This document shows positions 8,937-20,360 of a DNA stretch of 64,000 bases, piece by piece. The notes beneath the pieces are model-generated. The model made no database searches and was not told where the DNA came from. It saw only the letters and a list, made by a program, of their open reading frames with translations. The stretch comes from Ferrovibrio sp. MS7 (GTDB taxonomy: Bacteria > Pseudomonadota > Alphaproteobacteria > Ferrovibrionales > Ferrovibrionaceae): positions 2,074,001-2,138,000 of the forward strand of contig NZ_JBBKBA010000001.1 of the NCBI RefSeq assembly GCF_038404985.1, in the 5' to 3' direction. The first letter of the stretch is position 1, and every line of letters begins with the position of its first letter. The position numbers were made by a program, and so were the translations under genes.

Positions 8937-11900
8937 TCAGTGGCGGCGGCGGTCGGCCTGGCGCAGCATGTCGGCCATGGCCTCGGCCGGCATCGGCCGG
9001 CTGATCAGGTAGCCCTGCAACTCGCTACAGCCGACGCCGCGCAGGAAGTCGCGCTGCGCTGTGGTCTCGACGCCCTCGGCGACGACGGGCAGATCGAGAC
9101 CTTTGGCCATACCGACCATGGCGCGGACCAGGGCGACATCCTTCTCATTGGTCGGCAGGTCGGCGATGAAGGCGCGGTCGAGCTTGATCTTGCGGATCGG
9201 CAGCCGCTGGATGTAGCTCAAGCTTGAATAGCCGGTGCCGAAATCGTCCAGCGCCGCATCGATGCCGATATCCGCCAGTTCCTGAATGGCGCGCACGGTT
9301 TCTTCCATATTCTCGATCGCCGCCTGTTCGGTCAGTTCGATGCCGAGATAGGGGATCAGGTCGGGTTCCTGGTGCGCCATGCGGCGGAAGAAGCCGGGCA
9401 GGTCGTCGCGCACGAATTGCTGGCCGGAGACGTTGACGAACACGCGGCGCGGCTCGATCTCTTGCGCCCGCCATTGCCGTATCTGCTCGGCGACATGGCC
9501 GATGACCCAGCGGGTGATCGGCACGATGGCACCGCTTTCTTCTGCCAGCGGGATGAATTCCGCTGGCGACACGGCACCGAGTTCGGGATGGTTCCAGCGC
9601 AGCAGGGCTTCCAGCGCGGCGATGGCGTTGCTGCCAGCTTCCACCACCGGCTGGTAGACGAGGCTGAACTCCTGGTTCTCGATGGCAGCATCGAGATTGA
9701 GCGTCAGGCGCAGGCGGCGCTCGGCGGCACGGGTCATTTCCGGGCTGTAGAAGCGGGTGGAGTCGCCTCCCGAGGAACGCACCAGCTTCTGCGCCAGCTC
9801 GGCTTTTGCCAGGGCTTCGTTCACCTTCTCGGCGGGATCGTCGATGATCGCCGCGCCCATGGAAATCTTCATCGTCAGCACGCGGCTCTCGGCCGATACC
9901 GGCCGGGTGAGATGGGCATGCAGCGATTGCGCCAGGTTCAGCGCATTGTTGAGGTCGTTCACGGCGGCCAATGCCGCGAACTGGTCGGCGGCGATGCGGC
10001 CGACTAGCGCCTCGCGCGGCAAACCTTCGCCGAGCCGCTCGGCCACCGTCTTCAGCACCGTATCGCCGATATGGTAGCCGAAGCCTTCGTTGATATCGCG
10101 GAAGGAGTCGACGTCGAGGTCGAGCAGCACCCACAGGCCGGGATCGACGCGATGCTGGGCGCCGAGCATGCGTTCGGCCTCGGCGATGAAGCTGGCGCGG
10201 TTGAGCACGCCGGTGAGTGGATCGTTGCGGCTGGCGAATTCGGCCCGCAGTTCCACGTCGCGGCGGTCGGAGATATCGCGGATCACGCCGATGAAGGCCG
10301 GCTCGCCGTTGTCGTCGAATTCACCGACGCTGATGTGGATCGGGAAAATCTCGCCGTTCTTGCGCCGTCCTAGCGTGTCGCGGCCCAGGCCCAGAATCTT
10401 GGCGCGCTTGGTGTTGAGGTAATTGCGGATATAGCTGTCATGGCCGGAGCGGAACGGCTCAGGCATCAGCACGCGCACATTCTGGCCCACGATGTCGAGC
10501 GGGTCGTAGCCGAACAGACCGGCGCCGATGGCGCTCATTGAAACAATGGTGCCCTGCCGGTCGATGACGATGACGCCTTCGCCCATGGTGTCGAGCAGCA
10601 CGCGCAGGGTGTCTCCCGCCGAGGCATCGAGCTGGCCGGGCTGGCGCTCGGGCTCCTGGCTGGTGCTGGCCGGGCGGGTCTGGGCCGCGCGCGGCGCGGG
10701 GGCAGGGGGCGGAGGCACATGCTCGCGCGGCGCCACCCAGCTATCGTCCATATCGTCGATCAGGCGCCAGGCCGGAAAATTGAGGCGTGCCTCGGTGCCG
10801 ACGCCCACCGTGCTGCTCAGGATCAGGGTGCCGCCATGCAGCTCCATCAGCCGCTTGGAAATGCTCAAGCCCAGGCCGGTGCCGCCATGCTGGCGTGCCA
10901 CCTCGGCCTTGGCGAGCTGGAACGGCTCGAAGATATGTTCCAGCCGGTCCGGCGGGATGCCGATGCCGGTATCGACCACGCCCAGTACCAGCCCGCCGTC
11001 ATGGTCCAGGCGGTAGATCACATCGATGGTGCCGCCTGACGGGGTGAATTTCACCGCATTGCCGAGCAGGTTGATCAGCACCTGTTTCAGCACGCGCTCG
11101 TCGGCGCGCAGCTTCGGCAGGGCCTCGGGGCAGAGGTTGCGCAGCATCGCGCCGGCGCGCTCGGCCTGGGGCCGCACCATGGTCAGGGCCGAGCCGATTA
11201 CGGCGCCGAGATCGACCGACTTCTCATCCAGGGCATAATAGCCCGCCTCGATGCGCGACATGTCCAGGATGTCACCAATCACCGCCAGCAGATGGCTGCC
11301 CGAGGCATTGATGTCGCGGGCATAGTCGACATAGCGCGGGATGCCGACCGAGCCGAACATCTGGTCACGGATGATTTCCGAGAAGCCGATGATCGCGTTC
11401 AGCGGCGTGCGCAGCTCATGGCTCATATTGGCCAGGAACTGGCTCTTGGCCCGGCTGGCTTCCTCGGCCCGGCGCAGGGCGGCTTCGATGCGGCGCTGCT
11501 GGCGGTATTGCTCGGTGATGTCACGGCCCGAACCGCGATAGCCCATGAAGCGGCCCGCCGCATCGAAGATCGGCTTGCCGTTGATCTCGATCCACATTTC
11601 CTGGTTGTTGAATACCGAGCAGTAGCGGAAGCCCCGGAACGGCTCCCTGCGCTCGAGCTGGCGCCGGTGCTCCTGCCAGAAGGCCTCTTCCTCCTCGCTG
11701 GAGACAACACCGACCTCCCAGCGCCGGCGGCCCAGCAGGCGCGGTCGGAATTCGTTGGTAATGATGCTGGCGCTCTCGGAAATCCAGGAAAAACGATGCT
11801 CTGAGTCGGTTTCCCAGAACCAGTCGGAGGCCAGTTCGGCGAAATCCCGGATTTTGTGCTCGGCAACCTGCAGGGCGGCATGGTGCACCGCCTCCGGCTG

Positions 11901-12266
11901 GGTCGCCTCGGCGATCACGATCAGCGCCGCGATGCCGCCTTCCTCGTCGCGGATCGGAGCGATGGTAACGGTCTGACACAACCAGCCGTTGGCCCAGCGC
12001 AGCAATTCGTTGACCACCTGGCGACTGCCCGAGTCGCAGACCAGTTCCAGGGCGCCGCGCAGCTTTTCCGCCTCGCCGAGGGCGAAGCCGATGGAAAAAT
12101 CCTGTCCCACCAGGCCAGCCACGGGCAGGCCGGCGATGGCGGCATAGGCATTGTTGCAGGCGAGGTAGGTGAAGCTGCCGGGGGTGCGACATTCGACGGC
12201 GAAGCCCGGCCGGTCGAGCCATTCCAGCACGTCTTGCGTCAGCTTTTTCTGCGCCGGATCGAGCAT
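8937..12266 (-). CDS. PAS-PAS-histidine kinase-PAS-GGDEF-EAL hybrid sensor
   Basis: 1109-residue multidomain signalling protein without obvious membrane segments. Order: PAS (about 10-120), PAS (135-255), HisKA with MSHELRTPLN (phospho-accepting His 283), HATPase with NAVKFTP, DTGIGIPPDRLEHIF and GGTGLGLSIS, a Pro-rich linker (about 520-550), PAS3 (555-670), GGDEF-type domain, EAL domain to the end. PAS3 matches FixL haem-PAS: SGHDSYI gives His 609 and GLGR gives Arg 629, the same 20-residue spacing as His200/Arg220 of Bradyrhizobium FixL. The GGDEF signature is AADQF (degenerate); the EAL residues look intact (LEALLRW, NVSGQQF, ELTEQ, DDFGTGYSSL, KLDRAFI, AEGVET, LQGYL). It probably hydrolyses c-di-GMP. 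ATG 12266 is chosen because GAGGGGG precedes it by 7 bp; the longer frame needs a TTG at 12317. Confidence 0.88.
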   Translation of the reverse strand: MLDPAQKKLTQDVLEWLDRPGFAVECRTPGSFTYLACNNAYAAIAGLPVAGLVGQDFSIGFALGEAEKLRGALELVCDSGSRQVVNELLRWANGWLCQTVTIAPIRDEEGGIAALIVIAEATQPEAVHHAALQVAEHKIRDFAELASDWFWETDSEHRFSWISESASIITNEFRPRLLGRRRWEVGVVSSEEEEAFWQEHRRQLERREPFRGFRYCSVFNNQEMWIEINGKPIFDAAGRFMGYRGSGRDITEQYRQQRRIEAALRRAEEASRAKSQFLANMSHELRTPLNAIIGFSEIIRDQMFGSVGIPRYVDYARDINASGSHLLAVIGDILDMSRIEAGYYALDEKSVDLGAVIGSALTMVRPQAERAGAMLRNLCPEALPKLRADERVLKQVLINLLGNAVKFTPSGGTIDVIYRLDHDGGLVLGVVDTGIGIPPDRLEHIFEPFQLAKAEVARQHGGTGLGLSISKRLMELHGGTLILSSTVGVGTEARLNFPAWRLIDDMDDSWVAPREHVPPPPAPAPRAAQTRPASTSQEPERQPGQLDASAGDTLRVLLDTMGEGVIVIDRQGTIVSMSAIGAGLFGYDPLDIVGQNVRVLMPEPFRSGHDSYIRNYLNTKRAKILGLGRDTLGRRKNGEIFPIHISVGEFDDNGEPAFIGVIRDISDRRDVELRAEFASRNDPLTGVLNRASFIAEAERMLGAQHRVDPGLWVLLDLDVDSFRDINEGFGYHIGDTVLKTVAERLGEGLPREALVGRIAADQFAALAAVNDLNNALNLAQSLHAHLTRPVSAESRVLTMKISMGAAIIDDPAEKVNEALAKAELAQKLVRSSGGDSTRFYSPEMTRAAERRLRLTLNLDAAIENQEFSLVYQPVVEAGSNAIAALEALLRWNHPELGAVSPAEFIPLAEESGAIVPITRWVIGHVAEQIRQWRAQEIEPRRVFVNVSGQQFVRDDLPGFFRRMAHQEPDLIPYLGIELTEQAAIENMEETVRAIQELADIGIDAALDDFGTGYSSLSYIQRLPIRKIKLDRAFIADLPTNEKDVALVRAMVGMAKGLDLPVVAEGVETTAQRDFLRGVGCSELQGYLISRPMPAEAMADMLRQADRRRH

Positions 12267-12272
12267 CGGCAG

Positions 12273-12280
12273 CCCCCTCG
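12273..12280 (-). promoter_or_regulatory. Ribosome-binding site fixing the sensor start
   Basis: On the minus strand CGAGGGGG lies 6-7 bases before ATG 12266. No comparable site precedes the TTG at 12317, so the shorter product is preferred. Confidence 0.6.
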
Positions 12281-12479
12281 GTTCCCGCAGCTTACGGGTA
12301 GCCCGGCCCTGGCGCAAGCATGAGCAAAATCAAAGCGTAAGCAGGTGAAAACCGTGCTGCCGAACGGTCGCGACAAATCGTCGCACAAAGGGCCGGGACT
12401 GTCCGTGAAATAGGCTTCGGTGTATGTTCTGCCCTTGAAAAACACGAACCCTGCCCGAGCAGTAGCGAGGAATTGGACA

Positions 12480-13388
12480 ATGCGGCGGATTTTGGATCGG
12501 CGGACCCGGCTTGATCAGGTTGGCCTGGTGGCCCGGCTGGGCATGGGCGCGGCGGCTTTTGTGGCCATGCTGACGGTTATGTTCGGCAATGTGGCGCAAG
12601 CCCTGGCGCAGCAGGTGCCGCAGCAATTGCCGCATGCCTGGGGCCTGAACTTCCAGGATGCCGCCAGCCCGGTGATGCGCGAAGTGCATAACTTCCACCA
12701 CATGCTGATGTGGGTCATCACCCTGATCACCATCTTCGTGCTGGCGCTGCTGGTTTACGTCATGGTGCGCTTCCGCGCCTCGGCGAATCCGGTGCCGTCC
12801 AAGACCTCGCACAACACCCTGGTCGAGGTCGCCTGGACCGTGGTGCCGATCCTGATCCTGATCGTGATCGCGGTGCCGTCGTTCAAGCTGCTGTATTTCG
12901 GCGACAAGACCAAGGAAGCCGGCCTGACCATCAAGGCGATCGGCAAGCAGTGGTTCTGGAGCTACGAATATCCGGATAACGGCAACTTCACCTTCGACGC
13001 CATCATGGTGGCGGAGAAGGACCTCAAGCCGGGCCAGCCGCGCCTGCTCGAGACCGACAACACCGTGGTGGTGCCGGTGGACACCAATATCCGCCTGCTG
13101 GTGACGGCCGCCGACGTGATCCATGCCTGGGCCATGCCGGCCTTCGGCGTGAAGAAGGACGCGGTGCCCGGCCGCCTGAACGAGACCTGGTTCCGCGCTG
13201 AGCGCGAGGGTCTGTTCTACGGCCAGTGCTCGGAAATCTGTGGTGCCTATCACGGCTATATGCCGATCAAGCTGCAGGTTGTCTCGAAGGAGGCCTTCGC
13301 CAAGTGGGCGGAGGAAGCCAAGCAGAAATTCGCTTCCGTCGACGGTCCGTCGCCGCGGCTCGCCGCCGCCGACGCTGCCGCGCAGTAA
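12480..13388 (+). CDS. ctaC: Cytochrome c oxidase subunit II
   Basis: 302-residue subunit II of the aa3-type oxidase; it takes electrons from cytochrome c through the CuA centre and passes them to subunit I. After a leader and two transmembrane helices (about 70-95 and 118-138), the periplasmic cupredoxin domain carries the CuA ligands H215, C250, C254, H258 and M261 in DVIHAWAMP and YGQCSEICGAYHGYM. Start at ATG 12480, ten bases after gcgagg; the longer frame from 12420 lacks such a site. First gene of the oxidase operon, divergent from the big sensor gene. Confidence 0.96.
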   Translation: MRRILDRRTRLDQVGLVARLGMGAAAFVAMLTVMFGNVAQALAQQVPQQLPHAWGLNFQDAASPVMREVHNFHHMLMWVITLITIFVLALLVYVMVRFRASANPVPSKTSHNTLVEVAWTVVPILILIVIAVPSFKLLYFGDKTKEAGLTIKAIGKQWFWSYEYPDNGNFTFDAIMVAEKDLKPGQPRLLETDNTVVVPVDTNIRLLVTAADVIHAWAMPAFGVKKDAVPGRLNETWFRAEREGLFYGQCSEICGAYHGYMPIKLQVVSKEAFAKWAEEAKQKFASVDGPSPRLAAADAAAQ

Positions 13389-15041
<1,653 letters not shown>

Positions 15042-15107
15042 GAAGTCCCGGCTGGCGGTGGCCGTCATCGGTCGCCGCCGGTCAGGTTCTGGAGTGAATG
15101 AAGTCCC

Positions 15108-16094
15108 GTGACTGACGCGAGCTATACCAGCAAAAGCCCCGAGGCCGGCCAAACCGGCCTCGGCGTCGCTTATGGCGCCGGCAATTTCGCTGGCGAGGGA
15201 GACGCGCGCGCTTCCGATTACATCGCGCTGCTCAAGCCGCGCGTGATGTCGCTGGTGGTGTTCACCGGTCTGGTCGGCATGGTGCTGGCGCCGGGTTCGC
15301 TGCATCCGGTGCTGGCCTTCACGGCGCTGCTTTGCATCGCCATCGGCGCCGGTGCCTCGGGCGCGATCAACATGTGGTACGATGCCGATATCGATGCGGT
15401 GATGTCGCGCACCCGTGGCCGTCCGATTCCTCAAGGGCGTATCGGCGCCAATGAGGCGCTCGGCTTCGGCGTGGTGCTGTCGGTGGCTTCCATCGCCGTG
15501 ATGGGCCTGGCGCTGAACTGGTCGGCCGCCGCGCTGCTGGCGCTCACCATCGGTTTCTACGTTTTCATCTACACCATGTGGCTGAAGCGCCGCACGCCGC
15601 AGAATATCGTCATTGGCGGTGCCGCCGGTGCCTTCCCGCCGATGATCGGCTGGGCCGCCGTCACCGGCGATATCGGCCTGCTGCCGGCCTTGCTGTTCGG
15701 CATCATCTTCATGTGGACGCCGCCGCATTTCTGGGCCCTGGCGCTGTACCGCTCGGAAGACTATCAGCGCGCCGGCGTGCCGATGCTGCCGGTGGTGGCG
15801 GGCGAGGCCGAGACGCGCCGCCAGATCCTGATCTATTCGCTGCTGCTGGTACCGCTCACGCTCGCGCCGTGGCTGCTCGGCCTGGTCGGACCGGTCTATG
15901 GCATCGGCACGACTTTGCTTGGCGGCGGTCTGCTGCTGCTCGCCTTCCGCATCTGGCGCGGCCAGGACATGCGAGCGCCGAAGCAGATGTTTGGCTATTC
16001 GATCCTCTACCTTTTCCTGCTGTTCGCGCTGCTGCTGGCTGAACGCGGCCTTGGTGTCGCGCCGGGCTTTCCAGGCTTTGTGGTGACGCCATGA
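15108..16094 (+). CDS. ctaB: Protohaem IX farnesyltransferase (haem O synthase)
   Basis: 328-residue UbiA-superfamily membrane enzyme that farnesylates haem B to haem O for the oxidase. Motifs: [20 protein letters not shown] near residue 86 and the [17 protein letters not shown] block. It starts at GTG 15108; an ATG at 15098 in another frame opens only a five-codon ORF that stops at 15113-15115 across this start, so it may damp initiation. The stop overlaps the next start as ATGA. Confidence 0.95.
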   Translation: MTDASYTSKSPEAGQTGLGVAYGAGNFAGEGDARASDYIALLKPRVMSLVVFTGLVGMVLAPGSLHPVLAFTALLCIAIGAGASGAINMWYDADIDAVMSRTRGRPIPQGRIGANEALGFGVVLSVASIAVMGLALNWSAAALLALTIGFYVFIYTMWLKRRTPQNIVIGGAAGAFPPMIGWAAVTGDIGLLPALLFGIIFMWTPPHFWALALYRSEDYQRAGVPMLPVVAGEAETRRQILIYSLLLVPLTLAPWLLGLVGPVYGIGTTLLGGGLLLLAFRIWRGQDMRAPKQMFGYSILYLFLLFALLLAERGLGVAPGFPGFVVTP

Positions 16095-16237
16095 GCCAGG
16101 AGAAGAAGCCGAGCCAGCCCCCGCGCCGTGGGCGCAATATCGCGCTGGCGCTCGTCCTCGGTGGCTTGGCGATCCTGTTCTACCTGATCACCATCGCCAA
16201 GATGACCGGGCCGATGCTGAAGGGGGGCGCCGGATGA
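16091..16237 (+). CDS. Small single-helix CoxF-like protein
   Basis: 48-codon gene starting [16 protein letters not shown], followed by one hydrophobic helix (about residues 17-36) and a short tail. It overlaps ctaB upstream (ATGA at 16091-16094) and ctaG downstream (ATGA at 16234-16237), so all three are probably translationally coupled. Small membrane proteins called CoxF occupy this exact position between ctaB and ctaG in many alphaproteobacteria. Its role in oxidase assembly is not established; the call rests on position and a basic N-terminus followed by one helix. Confidence 0.8.
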   Translation: MSQEKKPSQPPRRGRNIALALVLGGLAILFYLITIAKMTGPMLKGGAG

Positions 16238-16860
16238 GCCACGCCGACACCACGCCTGTCAGCAGCAAGGCCACCCGCAATAACGCAAACCGCCGCGTCG
16301 CCATGATCTGCGTCGGCGTGGTCGCCTTCATGACCGCCGGTGCTTTCGCCTCGGCGCCGCTCTATGACCTGTTCTGCCGCGTCACCGGCTTTGCGGGCAC
16401 GCCGCAGCGTTCGGCGGCAGCGCCAGGCAGCCAGGGTGTGATGCCGGGCCAACTCGTCACCGTGCGCTTCAATTCCGATACCGCGCCTGACATGCCCTGG
16501 CGTTTCCAGCCGGTGCAGCGCGAGGTGAAGGTGGTGCCGGGCGAGGAGACACTGATCTTCTACCGCGCCACCAACCCCACCGATAAGCCCATCGTCGGCA
16601 CCGCCACCTTCAACGTGGTGCCGGAAAAGGCCGGGCCGTATTTCGACAAGATCGCCTGCTTCTGTTTCAGCGAGCAGGTGTTGCAGCCGGGCGAAAGCGT
16701 CGACATGCCGGTGTCGTTCTTCGTTGATCCGCAGATGCTGAAGGATCCGAAGGCGCGCGACGTGAAGACCATCACGCTCAGCTATACGTTCTTCCGCAAG
16801 CCGGAAACCCGCGTATCCGACCGTGGCGCTGGCACTCAGCCGGCGAAGGCGGTGAACTGA
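16234..16860 (+). CDS. ctaG: Cytochrome c oxidase assembly protein CtaG/Cox11
   Basis: 208-residue copper chaperone that delivers copper to CuB of subunit I. One N-terminal membrane anchor (about residues 20-43) is followed by a periplasmic immunoglobulin-like domain with the copper-binding CFCF motif in KIACFCFSEQVLQPGE. Standard length. Coupled by ATGA to the small CoxF-like gene. Confidence 0.96.
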   Translation: MSHADTTPVSSKATRNNANRRVAMICVGVVAFMTAGAFASAPLYDLFCRVTGFAGTPQRSAAAPGSQGVMPGQLVTVRFNSDTAPDMPWRFQPVQREVKVVPGEETLIFYRATNPTDKPIVGTATFNVVPEKAGPYFDKIACFCFSEQVLQPGESVDMPVSFFVDPQMLKDPKARDVKTITLSYTFFRKPETRVSDRGAGTQPAKAVN

Positions 16861-16894
16861 TGTTAACTCGTGAAGTACTGAGGGGGTAAAAGCC

Positions 16895-17707
16895 ATGTCC
16901 GCTGGCAGCGCACGCAACCACGACTACCATCTCGTAGACCCGAGCCCGTGGCCGTTCATCGGTTCCATGGGCGCCTTCATCCTGGCCATCGGTTCGGTCG
17001 CCTATTTCCATGGCGCCAGCCTGTGGTGGACCGCGCCGGGCTTCGCCATCGTGATCTACACCATGATCGCCTGGTGGTCGGATGTGGTGCGCGAGGCAGA
17101 GCATGACGGCCACCATACCCCGGTGGTGCAGCTTCACATGCGCTACGGCATGGTGATGTTCATCGCCTCCGAGGTGATGTTCTTCGTTGCCTGGTTCTGG
17201 GCCTATTTCGGCGCCGCGCTGTATCCCACCGAGGCTATCGGCCACCAGTGGCCGCCGGCTTCGATCGAGACCTTCAATCCCTGGGAACTGCCGTTCATCA
17301 ACACCCTGATCCTGCTGCTCTCGGGCACCACGGTCACCTGGGCGCACCATGCGCTGCTGCATGGCGACCGCAAGGGCCTGATCCAGGGCCTCACGGTCAC
17401 CGTGATCCTGGGCGTGCTGTTCACCGCCTGCCAGGCGTTCGAATACAGCCATGCCGCTTTCGGCTTCAAGGATGGCATCTACGCTTCGACCTTCTACATG
17501 GCCACCGGGTTCCACGGCTTCCATGTGCTGGTCGGCACCATCTTCCTCGCCGTCTGCCTGGGCCGCGCGCTGAAGGGCCACTTCAAGCCGGATCACCATT
17601 TCGGCTTCGAGGCGGCTGCCTGGTACTGGCATTTCGTCGACGTGGTGTGGCTGTTCCTGTTCGCCTGCATCTACTGGTGGGGTTCGGCTCCGTCGGTAGC
17701 CCATTGA
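16895..17707 (+). CDS. ctaE: Cytochrome c oxidase subunit III
   Basis: 270-residue seven-helix subunit III. Family blocks include [20 protein letters not shown] with the lipid-proximal Glu, [16 protein letters not shown], and the C-terminal [16 protein letters not shown] strong ribosome-binding site (gaggggg) lies just before ATG 16895. Contributes to stability and proton uptake of the oxidase. Confidence 0.97.
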   Translation: MSAGSARNHDYHLVDPSPWPFIGSMGAFILAIGSVAYFHGASLWWTAPGFAIVIYTMIAWWSDVVREAEHDGHHTPVVQLHMRYGMVMFIASEVMFFVAWFWAYFGAALYPTEAIGHQWPPASIETFNPWELPFINTLILLLSGTTVTWAHHALLHGDRKGLIQGLTVTVILGVLFTACQAFEYSHAAFGFKDGIYASTFYMATGFHGFHVLVGTIFLAVCLGRALKGHFKPDHHFGFEAAAWYWHFVDVVWLFLFACIYWWGSAPSVAH

Positions 17708-17729
17708 TGATCCAAAAGGCGCGATAGCG

Positions 17730-18101
17730 GTGCTGTATCCGCCGCTATCGCCGGTTTCCACGGGGCTTCGCTGCCGCTGCCCCCGCTGCGGCGAAGCCCC
17801 GCTCTTTTCCGGCCTGCTGACCGTGCGGCCGACCTGCCCGGCCTGCGGCCTGGATTACGCCAAGGTCGATTCCGGCGATGGCCCGGCGGTCTTTGTCATC
17901 CTGATCCTCGGTTTCATCGTCGTCGGCCTGGCGCTGTGGCTTGAATTGAAATACGAGCCCCCTATGTGGGTGCATATGGTGCTCTGGGTGCCGCTGATCC
18001 TGGGCGGTTCAATCGCCATGCTGCGGCCGTTCAAGGCGATCCTGATCGCGCTGCAGTTCCGCCATAAGGCGTCCTCCGATATCGAGTTGCTCGACGAGTA
18101 A
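17730..18101 (+). CDS. DUF983 family membrane protein
   Basis: 123-residue protein with two N-terminal Cys pairs (RCPRCGEAPLF and RPTCPACGLDY) that look like a small zinc ribbon, then two hydrophobic helices. Members of DUF983 sit between ctaE and SURF1 in alphaproteobacterial oxidase operons; function is unknown but an assembly role is likely from position. GTG start at 17730. Confidence 0.88.
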   Translation: MLYPPLSPVSTGLRCRCPRCGEAPLFSGLLTVRPTCPACGLDYAKVDSGDGPAVFVILILGFIVVGLALWLELKYEPPMWVHMVLWVPLILGGSIAMLRPFKAILIALQFRHKASSDIELLDE

Positions 18102-18105
18102 TGCC

Positions 18106-18828
18106 GTGACCATTTTCGGTTTCCGCCCGGCCTTCTGGCCCACCCTGATCACTGTGCCGGCCCTGGTGCTGCTGCTCTGCCTCGGCACCTGGCAGGTGCA
18201 GCGCCTGTTCTGGAAGCTGGACCTGATCGAGCATATGGAACGCGGCCTGGCGGCCGAGCCGGTCGCCTTGCCGCCGGGCAAGCTCGACCCGCATGAATGG
18301 ATGTACCGCCGCGTCACGCTGCGCGGCACCTTCGACTATGCCAACGAATTCCACATGCTGGCGCATTCCGAGCGCGGTAATTTCGGCTACCTGATTATCG
18401 TGCCGATGCGGCGGGCCGATGGCCAGGGCCATGTGCTGGTGCGCCGTGGCTGGGTGCCGCCGGAATTCAAGGCGCCGGAAACCCGCGCCGCCGGCCAGGT
18501 GGCGGGCGAGGTCACGGTTACCGGCGTGGTGCATGTGCCCGGTATCCGCGGCTGGATGATCCCCGATACCGACCTCAAGGCCAACCTGTGGTATTATGCC
18601 GATGCCCAGGCGATGCTGGCCAAGGCCGGCATCCAGGATGCGCCGCTGCTGTTCGTCGATGCCGATGCCACGCCCCCGGTGCCGGGCGGCTGGCCGCGTG
18701 GTGGCCATGCCCGGCTGAATATCCCGAATAACCACCTGGCCTATGCCTTCACCTGGTACAGCGCCGCCGTGGTGCTGGCTGTGATCTACGTGTTGTGGCA
18801 TCGTCGGCGGCAGCGCAACCTGCTGTGA
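18106..18828 (+). CDS. SURF1 family oxidase assembly protein
   Basis: 240-residue protein with two membrane helices, one at each end (about 10-30 and 212-232), and a periplasmic loop containing the YRRVTLRGTFDYANEF and GYLIIVPMRRADG blocks typical of SURF1/Shy1. It helps insert haem a into subunit I. GTG start at 18106, five bases after the DUF983 stop; the ATG overlapping that stop leads at once to TGA. Confidence 0.93.
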   Translation: MTIFGFRPAFWPTLITVPALVLLLCLGTWQVQRLFWKLDLIEHMERGLAAEPVALPPGKLDPHEWMYRRVTLRGTFDYANEFHMLAHSERGNFGYLIIVPMRRADGQGHVLVRRGWVPPEFKAPETRAAGQVAGEVTVTGVVHVPGIRGWMIPDTDLKANLWYYADAQAMLAKAGIQDAPLLFVDADATPPVPGGWPRGGHARLNIPNNHLAYAFTWYSAAVVLAVIYVLWHRRRQRNLL

Positions 18829-18870
18829 CAGGTCGCCCCGGGATACCTGAACGATGAAACCCCCTGAGCT

Positions 18871-20358
18871 ATGAAACCCTATGCTGCCCTTGAACAGCGA
18901 TTCCGCCGCCTCTCGGCGCTGAACGGCGCGCTGGCCATGCTCGGCTGGGATCAGTCGGCGATGATGCCGGAGGGCGGCGCCGGGGCGCGGGCCGAACAGC
19001 TCGCCACGCTCAGCGTGATCCGCCATGAATGGCTCACCGACCCGGCCTTGGGCGACCTGATCCAGGGCGCCGAGGCGCAAGCGGGCTTAAGCGACTGGCA
19101 GCAGGCCAATCTGCGCGAGATCAGCCGCAAATGGCGCCATGCCACGGCGCTGAACACCGATCTGGTGGAGGCTTTGAGCAAGGCCGCCAATGCTTGCGAG
19201 ATGGTGTGGCGCAAGGCCAAGCCGGCGAATGACTTCAAGGCTTTTGCCAAGGCCTTCGCGCCGGTGCTGGACCTCACCCGCGAGGCCGCTGCCGCCAAGG
19301 CCGAGGCTTTCGGCTGCTCGCCCTACGATGCGCTGCTGGATGAGTATGAGCCCGGCGGCTCGGCGGCGCGGATCGACAAGCTGTTCGCCGATCTCGGCAA
19401 ATTCCTGCCCGGCTTCATCGACAAGGCGTTGGCCCGCCAGGCCAAGCGGCCCGAGCCGCTGTCGCTGGAAGGCCCGTTCGCGGTGGACAAGCAGCGCGAG
19501 GCCGGCCTGGCGCTGATGAAGGCGCTCGGCTTCGATTTCAAGCATGGCCGCCTGGATGTCTCGGCGCATCCTTTCACCGGCGGCGTGCCGCAGGATGTGC
19601 GCATCACCACGCGCTATGCCGAGGCCGATTTCACCAAGGCGCTGATGGGCGTGCTGCACGAGACCGGCCATGCGCTCTACGAGCTGGGCCTGCCGCGCAA
19701 ATGGGCCGACCAGCCGGTGGGCGAGGCGCGCGGCATGGTGCTGCATGAGAGCCAGAGCCTGCTGGTGGAAATGCAGGTCTGCCGCGGCCGCGACTTTCTC
19801 ACCTTCGCCGCGCCGCTGCTGCGTCGCATCTTCGGCGGCAAGGGCCCGGCCTGGGAATTGGATAACCTGCAGAGCCTCTATGCCCGGGTGAAGCCGGATT
19901 TGATCCGTGTCGATGCCGATGAAGTGACTTATCCGGCGCATGTCATCCTGCGCTACCGGCTGGAGCAGGCGATGCTGGCCGGCGACCTCGCCATCAACGA
20001 CCTGCCCGATGCCTGGGCCGATGGCATGCAGACTTTGCTGGGTGTCGATGTGCCGGACCACGCTCATGGTTGCCTGCAGGATATCCATTGGCCGGCAGGC
20101 TCGATCGGCTATTTCCCCACCTACACGCTCGGCGCCCTGGCGGCGGCGCAGCTTTATGCCGCCGCGCGCGAGGCCGATCCGGGTATCGCGCCCGGCATTG
20201 CCCGGGGCGATTTCAAGCCGCTGCTGCGCTGGCTGCGCGCCAATGTGCACGGCCAGGGTTCGCTGCTGTCCACCGACGACCTCGTGCGCCATGCCACCGG
20301 CAAGCCGCTCGGCACCGATGCCTTCAAGGCGCATCTCAAGGCGCGCTACCTGAATTGA
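18871..20358 (+). CDS. M32 family carboxypeptidase (Taq type)
   Basis: 495-residue cytosolic zinc metallocarboxypeptidase. The HExxH zinc motif occurs in GVLHETGHALYELGLP near residue 260, and the further family blocks HESQSLLVEMQV and DEVTYPAHVILRYRLEQ follow. Length matches the family. It removes C-terminal residues from peptides; physiological substrates are unknown. It lies between the oxidase operon and thrC on the same strand. Confidence 0.94.
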   Translation: MKPYAALEQRFRRLSALNGALAMLGWDQSAMMPEGGAGARAEQLATLSVIRHEWLTDPALGDLIQGAEAQAGLSDWQQANLREISRKWRHATALNTDLVEALSKAANACEMVWRKAKPANDFKAFAKAFAPVLDLTREAAAAKAEAFGCSPYDALLDEYEPGGSAARIDKLFADLGKFLPGFIDKALARQAKRPEPLSLEGPFAVDKQREAGLALMKALGFDFKHGRLDVSAHPFTGGVPQDVRITTRYAEADFTKALMGVLHETGHALYELGLPRKWADQPVGEARGMVLHESQSLLVEMQVCRGRDFLTFAAPLLRRIFGGKGPAWELDNLQSLYARVKPDLIRVDADEVTYPAHVILRYRLEQAMLAGDLAINDLPDAWADGMQTLLGVDVPDHAHGCLQDIHWPAGSIGYFPTYTLGALAAAQLYAAAREADPGIAPGIARGDFKPLLRWLRANVHGQGSLLSTDDLVRHATGKPLGTDAFKAHLKARYLN

Positions 20359-20360
20359 GT

